Origin: Alcanivorax sp. UBA4485
GTDB taxonomy: Bacteria > Pseudomonadota > Gammaproteobacteria > Pseudomonadales > Alcanivoracaceae
Assembly: GCA_002389055.1 (NCBI GenBank)
Contig: DGNT01000203.1
Span: forward strand, 1-10,796
Direction: 5' to 3'
DNA: 10,796 nt
In this document: positions 4,840 to 10,796 of the stretch, piece by piece
How positions within the stretch are numbered: the first letter of the stretch is position 1
Layout of the letters: each line of letters starts with the position of its first letter
The notes under the pieces: model-generated
The model's database searches: none
What the model was told of the DNA's origin: nothing
What the model saw: only the letters and a program-made list of their open reading frames with translations
Translations under genes and position numbers: made by a program

Positions 4840-5310
4840 TTACGCGCGGCAAGAAGACGGAAGATACTTAGTGGGGACGTCGGTTGCGTCACTACCTACA
4901 GCGGTGGTCGAACCAGGTACGGGAGCAGCGGCACAAACCCAAGCTACATCACCTGCTGCGGAAGTCGCAGGACGAATCGTTAGGACTTTGCCGCTCAAGT
5001 TGGCTGTATTGGCCTCATTACCGTAAGTAACGGTGATTACACCGTTAGTCGAAGTAATACCGGAGACATAAGTACCTTCAATAGTGTTATTGATTCCCAG
5101 AGCAGCGTTATCCGCAGGCCAAGCACCGGCTACAGCATACTCCTCAGCGATTGCAGTTTTCAGCGCCGACGACAAGCTCAGACCTTCAGAAACTTGAGAG
5201 CGAATGGTGTAATCCTGATAAGCAGGAATCGCCACGGCCGCCAGAATACCGATAATCGCAACCACGATCATCAGTTCGATAAGAGTAAAACCCTTCTGCA
5301 CTTGTTTCAT
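4840..5310 (-). CDS. pilA: Type IV major pilin precursor
   Basis: PilA is the structural subunit of the type IVa pilus used in twitching, adhesion and DNA uptake. The protein has 156 residues. The leader MKQVQKG is cut by PilD before Phe8. The mature N terminus FTLIELMIVVAIIGILAAVA is the hydrophobic assembly helix with the essential Glu5, followed by AIPAYQDYTIRSQV. Cys126 (WVC) and Cys154 (SSCRA) bracket a 27-residue C-terminal D-region, the usual disulfide loop. TGGAG precedes the ATG by about 8 bases. The gene is transcribed away from pilBCD with its own terminator and a probable sigma-54 promoter, implying PilS/PilR control. The DNA is far less GC-rich than its neighbours (near 40% over 5041-5100), as often seen in pilin genes exposed to exchange and diversifying selection. 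Confidence 0.97.
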   Translation of the reverse strand: MKQVQKGFTLIELMIVVAIIGILAAVAIPAYQDYTIRSQVSEGLSLSSALKTAIAEEYAVAGAWPADNAALGINNTIEGTYVSGITSTNGVITVTYGNEANTANLSGKVLTIRPATSAAGDVAWVCAAAPVPGSTTAVGSDATDVPTKYLPSSCRA

Positions 5311-5378
5311 TTCGCAATCTCCAGAGTCGAAACTTTATTATGTGCTCACCCCCGAGGCGAGCGCCTGCACTAAGACTA

Positions 5379-5395
5379 TGCAGCTATTGGGCCAA
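5379..5395 (-). promoter_or_regulatory. Probable sigma-54 (-24/-12) promoter of pilA
   Basis: The minus strand reads TTGGCCC-AATAG-CTGCA (5395-5379). It has the invariant GG (5393-5392) and GC (5381-5380) exactly 10 bases apart and matches most of the TGGCAC-N5-TTGCA consensus. The start would be near 5368, giving a leader of roughly 58 bases. CGTGTC on the plus strand at 5423-5428, about 30 bases upstream, resembles the C/G-TGTC core reported for PilR sites in Pseudomonas aeruginosa; that part is inference. Confidence 0.7.
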
Positions 5396-5439
5396 CTTTC
5401 ACGTACCGGGTTTGCGGCTTTTCGTGTCACTTTCGCGCC

Positions 5440-5458
5440 CGGCAAGCTGCCGTTTTTT
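5440..5458 (+). terminator. Small hairpin followed by six T, between pilA and pilB
   Basis: CGGCA-AGC-TGCCG (5440-5452) followed by TTTTTT has terminator form on the plus strand but only a 5-bp stem. It would stop plus-strand transcripts entering the 310-bp pilA-pilB interval. It may instead simply be a structure in the pilA control region. Confidence 0.4.
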
Positions 5459-5596
5459 GTCAGCGGATGACAATAAACGTCACCCTCCATGACCTATTCC
5501 GTCAGTTAAGACTCCAATGCAGGTAACGCGGCCAAGCCCTTGATCATGCGCTCTTTACAGCCGGCGGGAAGGCTGCCAATCTGCTTTGGGGGTAAG

Positions 5597-5628
5597 TATA
5601 AATAACCATGACCACTTCTTATGAATAG
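5597..5628 (+). promoter_or_regulatory. pilB leader: candidate -10 and seven-codon overlapping frame
   Basis: TATAAA (5597-5602) could be a -10 hexamer but has no matching -35 and would leave a leader of only about 12 bases. The pilB ATG at 5621 has no Shine-Dalgarno. A minimal frame (ATG 5608, MTTSYE, TAG 5626-5628) overlaps the pilB start, so termination-reinitiation could supply it with ribosomes. Both readings are tentative. Confidence 0.3.
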
Positions 5629-7342
5629 TTCCGCAGCGTCTTTAAGCGGCCTGGCCCGCCGTCTGGTAAAGGAAGGCCATCTCTCCATGGAAGCGGCGCA
5701 GACCGCCGCCGCCGAGTCGCGGCAGGCGCGGGTGGCGTTGGTCCACCATCTGGTGGCCGGCGGGCACGTTGGCGCCGGCATTGTGGCGCGCTGCGCGGCC
5801 GAGGAGTTTGGCGATCCGCTGATCGATCTGAACACCTTCTCCAAGGAGATGATGGTCAAGGATCTGGTCGACCCCAAGCTGATCACCAAGCACACCATTC
5901 TGCCGCTGCTGCGGCGTGGCAGCCGGCTGTTCGTGGCGGTGTCCGACCCCACCAACCTGTCGGCCCTGGAAGAGATTCGCTTTAACACCGGCCTGAACGT
6001 GGAAACGGTGATCGTCGAGGACGACAAGCTGCGGCGCTGGATCGAGCAGCTGGAGTCGGAGCAGGAAGGCAAGGCCTTCGACAATCTGGACGATGATCTG
6101 GATAACCTGGAAACCGCCGATACTGATGCGACGCCCAGTGGCGGCGAAGACGCGGCCGCGGGCTCCGACGATGCCCCCATCGTACGGTTCGTTAACAAGC
6201 TGCTTCTGGACGCCATTAAAGGCGGCGCCTCGGACCTACACTTCGAGCCGTATGAAAAGACCTATCGGGTGCGTTTCCGTCAGGACGGCATACTGGAGAC
6301 TGTATCCAAACCGCCGATCACCACAGCCAGTAAGCTGGCCGCCCGCCTCAAGGTGATGGCGCGAATGGATATTTCCGAGCGCCGGGTGCCACAGGACGGC
6401 CGCATCAAGCTTAAGATTTCCAAGACCCGGGCCATCGATTTCCGGGTCAATACCTGCCCTACTCTCTACGGCGAAAAGATCGTGCTGCGGATCCTGGACG
6501 CCGAAAGCGCCAAGATGGGCATCGATCACCTCGGCTACGAGGAAAACCAGAAGCAGATGTATATGGACGCCCTGAGCAAGCCCCAGGGCATGATTCTGGT
6601 CACCGGGCCCACCGGCTCGGGCAAGACCGTGTCTCTTTATACCGGTGTGAACATCCTCAATACGCCGGAGCGCAACATCTCCACGGCGGAAGACCCTGTA
6701 GAGATCAACCTGGAAGGGGTTAACCAGGTCAATGTGAACCCCAAGCAGGGCATGGAGTTTTCCACCGCGTTGCGCGCCTTCCTGCGTCAGGACCCGGATA
6801 TCATCCTGGTGGGGGAGATCCGGGACCTGGAAACCGCCGAGATCGCCGTGAAAGCGGCGCAGACCGGTCACCTGGTGCTTTCCACCTTGCACACCAACAG
6901 CGCGCCGGAAACGCTGACCCGTCTGCGCAATATGGGGGTGCCCTCGTTTAATATCGCCACCTCGGTGATTCTGATTATTGCGCAGCGCCTGGCCCGGCGG
7001 CTGTGCGAGAATTGCAAGGAACCGGTGGATGTGCCTAAGCAATCCCTGGTTGAGATGGGTTTCACGGACGAGGACATTCAATCCGGGTTTACTGTGTACG
7101 GCCCCAGTGGCAAAGGCTGCGAGAAGTGCAAAGGCGGCTACAAGGGGCGCGTGGGGGTTTACGAGGTAGTCCGCATCACCGACGGCATTGCGCGCATCAT
7201 CATGGAGGAAGGCAATTCCATCCAGATCGCCGACCAGTGCCGCAAAGAGGGGTTCAACGATCTGTACCGTTCCGGCCTGATCAAGGTCATGCACGGCGTC
7301 ACCAGTCTTGAGGAAGTGAGCCGGGTGACCAGCGGGCACTAA
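5621..7342 (+). CDS. pilB: Type IV pilus extension ATPase PilB
   Basis: PilB is the hexameric cytoplasmic ATPase that drives pilus extension through the PilC platform. Its 573 residues match the usual length (about 565-570). Residues about 1-150 form the N-terminal MshEN/GspE-N type domain (GDPLIDLN, LITKHTILPLLRRGSRLFVA, SDPTNLSALEEIRF). An acidic linker (about 150-180, rich in Asp and Glu) follows. The ATPase core contains the Walker A motif GPTGSGKT (329-336), Asp box (RQDPD), Walker B ILVGEIRD with Glu399 (395-402) and His box GHLVLSTLHTN (416-426). A tetracysteine zinc site is formed by Cys462, Cys465, Cys500 and Cys503. The start ATG 5621 is the only suitable one, although it lacks a ribosome binding site. 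pilC follows after 35 bases. Confidence 0.97.
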   Translation: MNSSAASLSGLARRLVKEGHLSMEAAQTAAAESRQARVALVHHLVAGGHVGAGIVARCAAEEFGDPLIDLNTFSKEMMVKDLVDPKLITKHTILPLLRRGSRLFVAVSDPTNLSALEEIRFNTGLNVETVIVEDDKLRRWIEQLESEQEGKAFDNLDDDLDNLETADTDATPSGGEDAAAGSDDAPIVRFVNKLLLDAIKGGASDLHFEPYEKTYRVRFRQDGILETVSKPPITTASKLAARLKVMARMDISERRVPQDGRIKLKISKTRAIDFRVNTCPTLYGEKIVLRILDAESAKMGIDHLGYEENQKQMYMDALSKPQGMILVTGPTGSGKTVSLYTGVNILNTPERNISTAEDPVEINLEGVNQVNVNPKQGMEFSTALRAFLRQDPDIILVGEIRDLETAEIAVKAAQTGHLVLSTLHTNSAPETLTRLRNMGVPSFNIATSVILIIAQRLARRLCENCKEPVDVPKQSLVEMGFTDEDIQSGFTVYGPSGKGCEKCKGGYKGRVGVYEVVRITDGIARIIMEEGNSIQIADQCRKEGFNDLYRSGLIKVMHGVTSLEEVSRVTSGH

Positions 7343-7377
7343 ACTATTATAGGTTTCGGTGGGTCAGGGTTTCGACT

Positions 7378-8601
7378 ATGGCAAAAACAGCGACAGCACA
7401 AAAATCGGCGACCTTCAGCTATGAAGGCATCGACCGCAAAGGCAGCAAAGTAAAGGGGGAAATTACCGGCAAGGGGCCGGCTCTGGTCCGTGCCGAGCTG
7501 CGCAAGCAGGGCATTCAGGCCAAGAAAGTGGTCAAAAAGCGTGAAATGTCCCTGGGCGGGAAGAAAAAGATCAAGCCCATGGATATCGCGCTGTTTACCC
7601 GCCAGATGGCCACCATGATGAAAGCCGGTGTGCCACTAGTACAAGCTTTTGAGATCGTTTCCGACGGCCTGGAAAACCCGTCCATGCGGGAGGTGATTCT
7701 CAAGTTGAAAACGGATGTGGAAAGCGGCAACAACTTCGCTGGCGCGCTGCGTCAACACCCACGCCTTTTTGACGATCTCTACTGCAGTCTGATTGAATCC
7801 GGTGAGGCGTCCGGCTCTCTGGAGACCATGCTTGATAGGGTAGCGCTGTATAAAGAAAAAACTGAAGCGCTAAAACAGAAAATCAAGAAAGCAGTAAAGT
7901 ATCCAATCGCCGTAGTCTGCGTGGCAGTGATTGTCACCGGCATCCTTTTGGTAAAGGTGGTTCCCACCTTCCAAGAACTATTCAAAGGTTTCGGCGCCGA
8001 GTTACCTGCCTTCACCCAATTTGTGATCAATCTTTCGGAAGGACTCCAAGCCAACTTCGTGATGATTCTGATCGCGTCTGCAGCTTTGGCCATTGGTTTT
8101 ACGGAAGCACGAAGGCGATCACAGGGTTTTCATGATGCCGTGGACAGAATCTTGCTTCGAATTCCTGTAATTGGCCCTATTACCCACAAAGCCACAGTCG
8201 CACGTTTCTCCCGTACACTCTCCACCACATTTGCGGCTGGTGTGCCATTGATCGAAGCTTTGGATGCTTGCGCAGGTGCAACCGGTAATGTGGTTTACCG
8301 TAAAGCAGTTTTGCGGGTGAAGGAGGATGTAGCTACTGGTCAACAACTCCAATTCGCAATGCGTTCCACCGGTGTATTTCCTGCTATGGCCCTGCAGATG
8401 ACGGCTATCGGTGAAGAATCCGGTGCACTGGATGCCATGCTGGCCAAAGTAGCCACCTACTACGAAGACGAAGTGGATAATATGGTCGATGGCTTAACCA
8501 GCATGCTGGAACCCCTCATCATGGCAATTCTAGGTGTGCTTATCGGCGGCCTCATCATCGCCATGTACCTGCCAATCTTCCAGCTCGGCAACGTGGTCTA
8601 A
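7378..8601 (+). CDS. pilC: Type IV pilus inner-membrane platform protein PilC
   Basis: PilC is the inner-membrane protein (GspF family) that couples PilB or PilT movement to pilin insertion and removal. It has 407 residues, normal for the family. Two homologous cytoplasmic T2SSF domains are visible: one from FTRQMATMMKAGVPLVQAFE, its counterpart from FSRTLSTTFAAGVPLIEALD. Each ends in a motif of the type GEaSGsLExML / GEESGALDAML. Membrane segments lie near residues 177-197 (AVVCVAVIVTGILLVKVV), 225-240 (FVMILIASAALAIGF) and 380-400 (PLIMAILGVLIGGLIIAMYL). An AGGG lies about 8 bases before the ATG. GC content falls from about 63% near the start to around 50% from roughly 7680 to the stop, and rises again sharply in pilD, suggesting that the 3' two-thirds has a different history. 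Confidence 0.96.
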   Translation: MAKTATAQKSATFSYEGIDRKGSKVKGEITGKGPALVRAELRKQGIQAKKVVKKREMSLGGKKKIKPMDIALFTRQMATMMKAGVPLVQAFEIVSDGLENPSMREVILKLKTDVESGNNFAGALRQHPRLFDDLYCSLIESGEASGSLETMLDRVALYKEKTEALKQKIKKAVKYPIAVVCVAVIVTGILLVKVVPTFQELFKGFGAELPAFTQFVINLSEGLQANFVMILIASAALAIGFTEARRRSQGFHDAVDRILLRIPVIGPITHKATVARFSRTLSTTFAAGVPLIEALDACAGATGNVVYRKAVLRVKEDVATGQQLQFAMRSTGVFPAMALQMTAIGEESGALDAMLAKVATYYEDEVDNMVDGLTSMLEPLIMAILGVLIGGLIIAMYLPIFQLGNVV

Positions 8602-8604
8602 CCA

Positions 8605-9489
8605 GTGCAGATTCTCGAATACCTGGCGGCCAGCCCGGCCGCCCTGATCCTGGTTTGCGTGCTGTTCGGCCTGCTGGTGGGTAGCTTCCTGAATGTGGTG
8701 ATCCACCGTATTCCCAAGATGATGGAGGCCACCTGGCGCCAGGAGGCCCGCGAACTGCTGGACCAACCGGCACCGAAGGGCGAGGAAGAGCCACCGATCT
8801 TCAACCTGGTGACGCCCGGCTCCCATTGCCCGCACTGCAACCACCGCATCCGCTGGTACGAGAACGTGCCGGTGGTGAGCTGGGCGCTACTCAAGGGCCG
8901 CTGCAGCGGCTGTAAGGCGGCGATCAGCAAGCGCTACCCGATTATCGAGCTGCTCACCGGGCTGGTGGCGGGCCTGTGCGCTTGGCGTTTCGGTTACGAT
9001 CCCTGGTTGATCTTCATGCTGTACGGCAGCTTTACGCTGCTGGCCCTGGCGGTGATCGATCTGGATACCACGCTGCTCCCCGATGACCTCACCTACCCGC
9101 TGCTGTGGGCGGGGCTGCTGGCGTCCGTGCTGGGCGTCTCCCCCGTGAGCCTGCCGGATGCGGTGATCGGTGCCATGGCCGGTTATCTGGCGCTGTGGAG
9201 CCTGTATTGGGTGTTCAAGCTGCTCACCGGCAAGGAAGGCATGGGCTACGGCGATTTCAAGCTGCTCGCCGCCCTGGGCGCCTGGCTGGGCTGGCAGTAT
9301 CTGCCGGTGGTGGTGTTGCTGTCCTCGGTGGTCGGCCTGGTGTTCGCGGTGTCGATGATGGCCAGCGGCAGCGTGAAGCGGGATCAGGGGATTCCGTTCG
9401 GGCCTTATCTGGCGATCGCCGGGTGGATTGCGTTGCTGTGGGGTGAGGTGATTGTGAGCTCCTACCTGGGGTTGTTTAACCTCGGGTAG
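8605..9489 (+). CDS. pilD: Prepilin leader peptidase / N-methyltransferase PilD
   Basis: PilD is an inner-membrane aspartic peptidase that cleaves PilA and type II secretion pseudopilins after Gly and methylates the exposed Phe. It has 294 residues. The N-terminal segment LLVGSFLNVVIHRIP and a cytoplasmic loop with two CxxC pairs (Cys75/78 and Cys100/103) are typical. The catalytic Asp residues are Asp152 (VIDLDTTLLPDD) and Asp217 in GYGDFK. About seven further hydrophobic segments fit a polytopic enzyme. The start is GTG at 8605, three bases after the pilC stop, with no clear Shine-Dalgarno, so translation is probably coupled to pilC. GC content and codon use return to the high-GC host pattern here. 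Confidence 0.96.
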   Translation: MQILEYLAASPAALILVCVLFGLLVGSFLNVVIHRIPKMMEATWRQEARELLDQPAPKGEEEPPIFNLVTPGSHCPHCNHRIRWYENVPVVSWALLKGRCSGCKAAISKRYPIIELLTGLVAGLCAWRFGYDPWLIFMLYGSFTLLALAVIDLDTTLLPDDLTYPLLWAGLLASVLGVSPVSLPDAVIGAMAGYLALWSLYWVFKLLTGKEGMGYGDFKLLAALGAWLGWQYLPVVVLLSSVVGLVFAVSMMASGSVKRDQGIPFGPYLAIAGWIALLWGEVIVSSYLGLFNLG

Positions 9490-9528
9490 GGGTCAATCCC
9501 ACCTTAACCACTTCTCTGGTATCCTGCC

Positions 9529-9548
9529 GGCCGGCTTTGCCGGCCTTT
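9529..9548 (+). terminator. GC-rich hairpin after pilD
   Basis: GGCCGGC (9529-9535), loop TTT, GCCGGCC (9539-9545), then TTT. This is a 7-bp perfect stem 40 bases after the pilD stop. The T run is short, so termination may be partial. It directly abuts the REP-like hairpin and may belong to the same element. Confidence 0.55.
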
Positions 9549-9571
9549 CGCGGGCTGGGCCCGCTCCCACA
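9549..9571 (+). repeat. REP-like palindromic element before coaE
   Basis: The element CGCGGGCTGGGCCCGCTCCC continues with ACA at 9569-9571. GCGGGC (9550-9555) and GCCCGC (9559-9564) form the stem, followed by the CTCCCACA tail. This closely resembles the common intergenic REP elements of Pseudomonas (GCGGG...CCCGCTCCCACA). One copy is seen in this window; repetition elsewhere in the genome is expected but not visible. Confidence 0.6.
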
Positions 9572-9595
9572 AACACGCTCAATTGCGGAGTCCCT

Positions 9596-10198
9596 ATGTT
9601 TGTTGTCGGCCTGACCGGCGGTATCGGCAGCGGTAAAACCGCGGCCACGGATCATCTGGCGCGGCGCGGCGTGACCATTGTCGACGCGGACCTGGCGTCG
9701 CGGGCGGTGGTGGCGCCGGGCGAGCCGGCGCTGGACGCCATTGTCGACCGGTTCGGCGCGGTGCTGCAGGACGACGGCAGCCTGGACCGCCGCGCGCTGC
9801 GCGATATCGTGTTCAGTGACGAGCAGGCGCGCCGCGATCTGGAGGCGATCACCCATCCGGCGATTGGCCGTGAGCTCTACCGGCAGATCCACACCAGCGA
9901 TTCACCGTACACGGTGCTGGTGTCGCCGCTGCTGCTTGAGGGTAGCCAGAAAGAGATGGTGCACCGTATCCTGGTGATCGACGTGCCGCCGGAGCTTCAG
10001 GTGGCGCGTACCGTGGCGCGGGATACCGTGCCCGAGACGCAGGTGCAGGCGATCATGCGCGCCCAGATGGACCGCCAGCGCCGCCTGGCGGCGGCCCACG
10101 ACGTGGTCGAGAACCACGGCCCGCTGCGGCACCTGCATGAGCGGCTCGACGCCTTACATGAAACGTATTTGGAACTCGCGCAAAGACATGGCGGATAA
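9596..10198 (+). CDS. coaE: Dephospho-CoA kinase
   Basis: CoaE phosphorylates the 3'-hydroxyl of dephospho-CoA with ATP, the last step of coenzyme A synthesis, in the cytosol. It has 200 residues, the normal length. The P-loop GGIGSGKT is at residues 8-15 in VVGLTGGIGSGKTAATDHLA. Further family blocks are VTIVDADLASRAVV, LDRRALRDIVFSD, LEAITHPAIGRELY and SPLLLEG, and the lid-region Arg residues lie in RTVARDTVPETQVQAIMRAQMDRQ. GGAG lies 5 bases before the ATG. It sits downstream of pilD, as in other gammaproteobacteria, and its end overlaps the start of yacG. Confidence 0.96.
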   Translation: MFVVGLTGGIGSGKTAATDHLARRGVTIVDADLASRAVVAPGEPALDAIVDRFGAVLQDDGSLDRRALRDIVFSDEQARRDLEAITHPAIGRELYRQIHTSDSPYTVLVSPLLLEGSQKEMVHRILVIDVPPELQVARTVARDTVPETQVQAIMRAQMDRQRRLAAAHDVVENHGPLRHLHERLDALHETYLELAQRHGG

Positions 10199-10385
10199 CG
10201 ACCAGCCCACCCGTATTTACCCCTGCCCGCAATGCCGGAAACCCTCACGCTGGGACGATAACCCCTGGCGACCGTTCTGCTCGGAGCGCTGCAAGCTGAT
10301 CGACCTGGGCGACTGGGCGTCGGAGCGTCATGCGATTCCCGGCGAGCCCACCGATCCGATGGATGATTTCGACGACCTGAGCTGA
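10188..10385 (+). CDS. yacG: Zinc-binding DNA gyrase inhibitor YacG
   Basis: This is a 65-residue cytosolic protein with a single treble-clef-like zinc site: CPQC (Cys13, Cys16) and CSERC (Cys31, Cys35), followed by KLIDLGDWASE, the family signature. In E. coli YacG binds GyrB and inhibits gyrase. I chose the ATG at 10188 (MADNDQPTRIYPCP) over a longer in-frame start at 10137 because the family begins just before the first Cys pair and the longer form would overlap coaE by some 60 bases. The chosen start overlaps coaE by 11 bases, implying translational coupling. Acidic C terminus (DPMDDFDDLS). Confidence 0.93.
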   Translation: MADNDQPTRIYPCPQCRKPSRWDDNPWRPFCSERCKLIDLGDWASERHAIPGEPTDPMDDFDDLS

Positions 10386-10395
10386 CGGGCGGTGC

Positions 10396-10796
10396 TTAGA
10401 TCCGAAACTCAGGCCGCAACCTGGCCCAATGTTCGATCAAGCGCTCCTGGTGCTCCGGTACCATGGGCAGCGTCCCTAACAAGCGGGGCCAGGCAGCACG
10501 CGCGTTGTCCACCACTTCGCGTACGGCACTCAGCACCTGCTTTTCGTCCAGTCCGGTTTTTTTGGCGAAGCGCCGCCAATGATCCAGGGAAAAATCGTAG
10601 TAGTGCTTGTTCTTCGCCAGATTCAACGCCAGACCGTCCTCCCCTTCCACATACACCTGTGTGAACAGAAGATCGTAGGCCGGGGCCAGAATCGGTGTGC
10701 GCCGGTCCGGGTAAAGCAGGCTCCAGTTTTTGAGGTGGGCGTCGCCGTTGGCAAGCAGGATGTTGACCATCAAGCGCTGAACATAGTCCCGAAGGC
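10396..10796 (-). CDS. HipA-like serine/threonine kinase, C-terminal part (runs in from the right edge)
   Basis: The last 132 residues of a HipA-family protein are visible, and the frame is open to the window edge. LMVNILLANGDAHLKNWSLL contains the kinase catalytic Asp and the metal-binding Asn of the family's N-x-D-x-H-x-x-N block. ILAPAYDLL holds the second metal-binding Asp (the DFG-like position). LALNLAKNKHYYDFSLDHWR and a helical end follow. HipA kinases phosphorylate glutamyl-tRNA synthetase or related targets and are the toxins of hipBA modules. Whether hipB or another antitoxin lies upstream is outside the window. The gene converges on yacG with only 10 bases between the stops and no terminator hairpin visible. 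No disabling change is seen in this part. Confidence 0.88.
   Translation of the reverse strand, partial: LRDYVQRLMVNILLANGDAHLKNWSLLYPDRRTPILAPAYDLLFTQVYVEGEDGLALNLAKNKHYYDFSLDHWRRFAKKTGLDEKQVLSAVREVVDNARAAWPRLLGTLPMVPEHQERLIEHWARLRPEFRI

Noticed and set aside
4604..5026. 140-codon plus-strand frame between the lipoprotein fragment and pilA
   Set aside because: It runs through the pilA terminator and is antisense to pilA; no ribosome binding site or protein-like pattern.
6236..7339. 367-codon minus-strand frame opposite pilB
   Set aside because: It is a mirror of the high-GC pilB coding sequence, with low-complexity His/Gly/Leu-rich translation and no family motif.
1..10796. CRISPR array, tRNA or rRNA genes, integron attC sites
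   Set aside because: No regularly spaced repeats, cloverleaf-like blocks or attC core pairs were found on reading either strand.

Overview
The window looks like chromosomal DNA of a high-GC gammaproteobacterium of the Pseudomonas/Alcanivorax/Marinobacter type. This is inferred from gene order, since nadC beside a pilA / pilBCD-coaE-yacG block is a familiar gammaproteobacterial layout. Other support comes from the protein motifs, a sigma-54-type element before pilA and a Pseudomonas-like REP hairpin before coaE. The species cannot be named from the sequence alone.

Layout: (1) 1-509 is the 3' part of nadC (NAD synthesis). (2) About 510-4600 is an accessory segment rich in toxin-antitoxin and defence genes. 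It holds a complete Rpn-family PD-(D/E)XK nuclease gene with a well-formed internal start codon, followed by a second, different C-terminal Rpn tail that begins with the same 27 bp. Next come a short HigA-like antitoxin remnant, a glycine-zipper lipoprotein gene, a DUF4258/XRE toxin-antitoxin-like pair with a palindromic operator, an unexplained 480-bp stretch, a MNT nucleotidyltransferase with a broken downstream partner, and a 5'-truncated second copy of the lipoprotein gene. The two lipoprotein copies (348 bp, 15 mismatches, no gaps) bracket the DUF4258/XRE and MNT modules. (3) 4785-9489 is the type IV pilus locus: pilA (minus strand, own terminator and probable sigma-54 promoter) and, divergently, pilB, pilC and pilD. 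(4) 9490-10385 carries a terminator/REP hairpin, coaE and the overlapping yacG. (5) A HipA-like kinase gene enters from the right edge on the minus strand and converges on yacG.

How the genes work together: PilD removes the leader of PilA and methylates the new N terminus. PilB is the extension ATPase and PilC the inner-membrane platform. CoaE (coenzyme A synthesis) and YacG (zinc protein, gyrase inhibitor in E. coli) are housekeeping passengers. The nadC-pilA interval has become a landing site for small toxin/defence modules, several of them decayed.

The strongest candidate for new biology is the rpn locus. It combines a gene-within-gene (a putative RpnS antitoxin with its own ribosome binding site), a perfect stem that sequesters the ribosome binding site of the full-length toxin, and an alternative C-terminal tail in tandem whose repeat starts exactly at the internal start codon.
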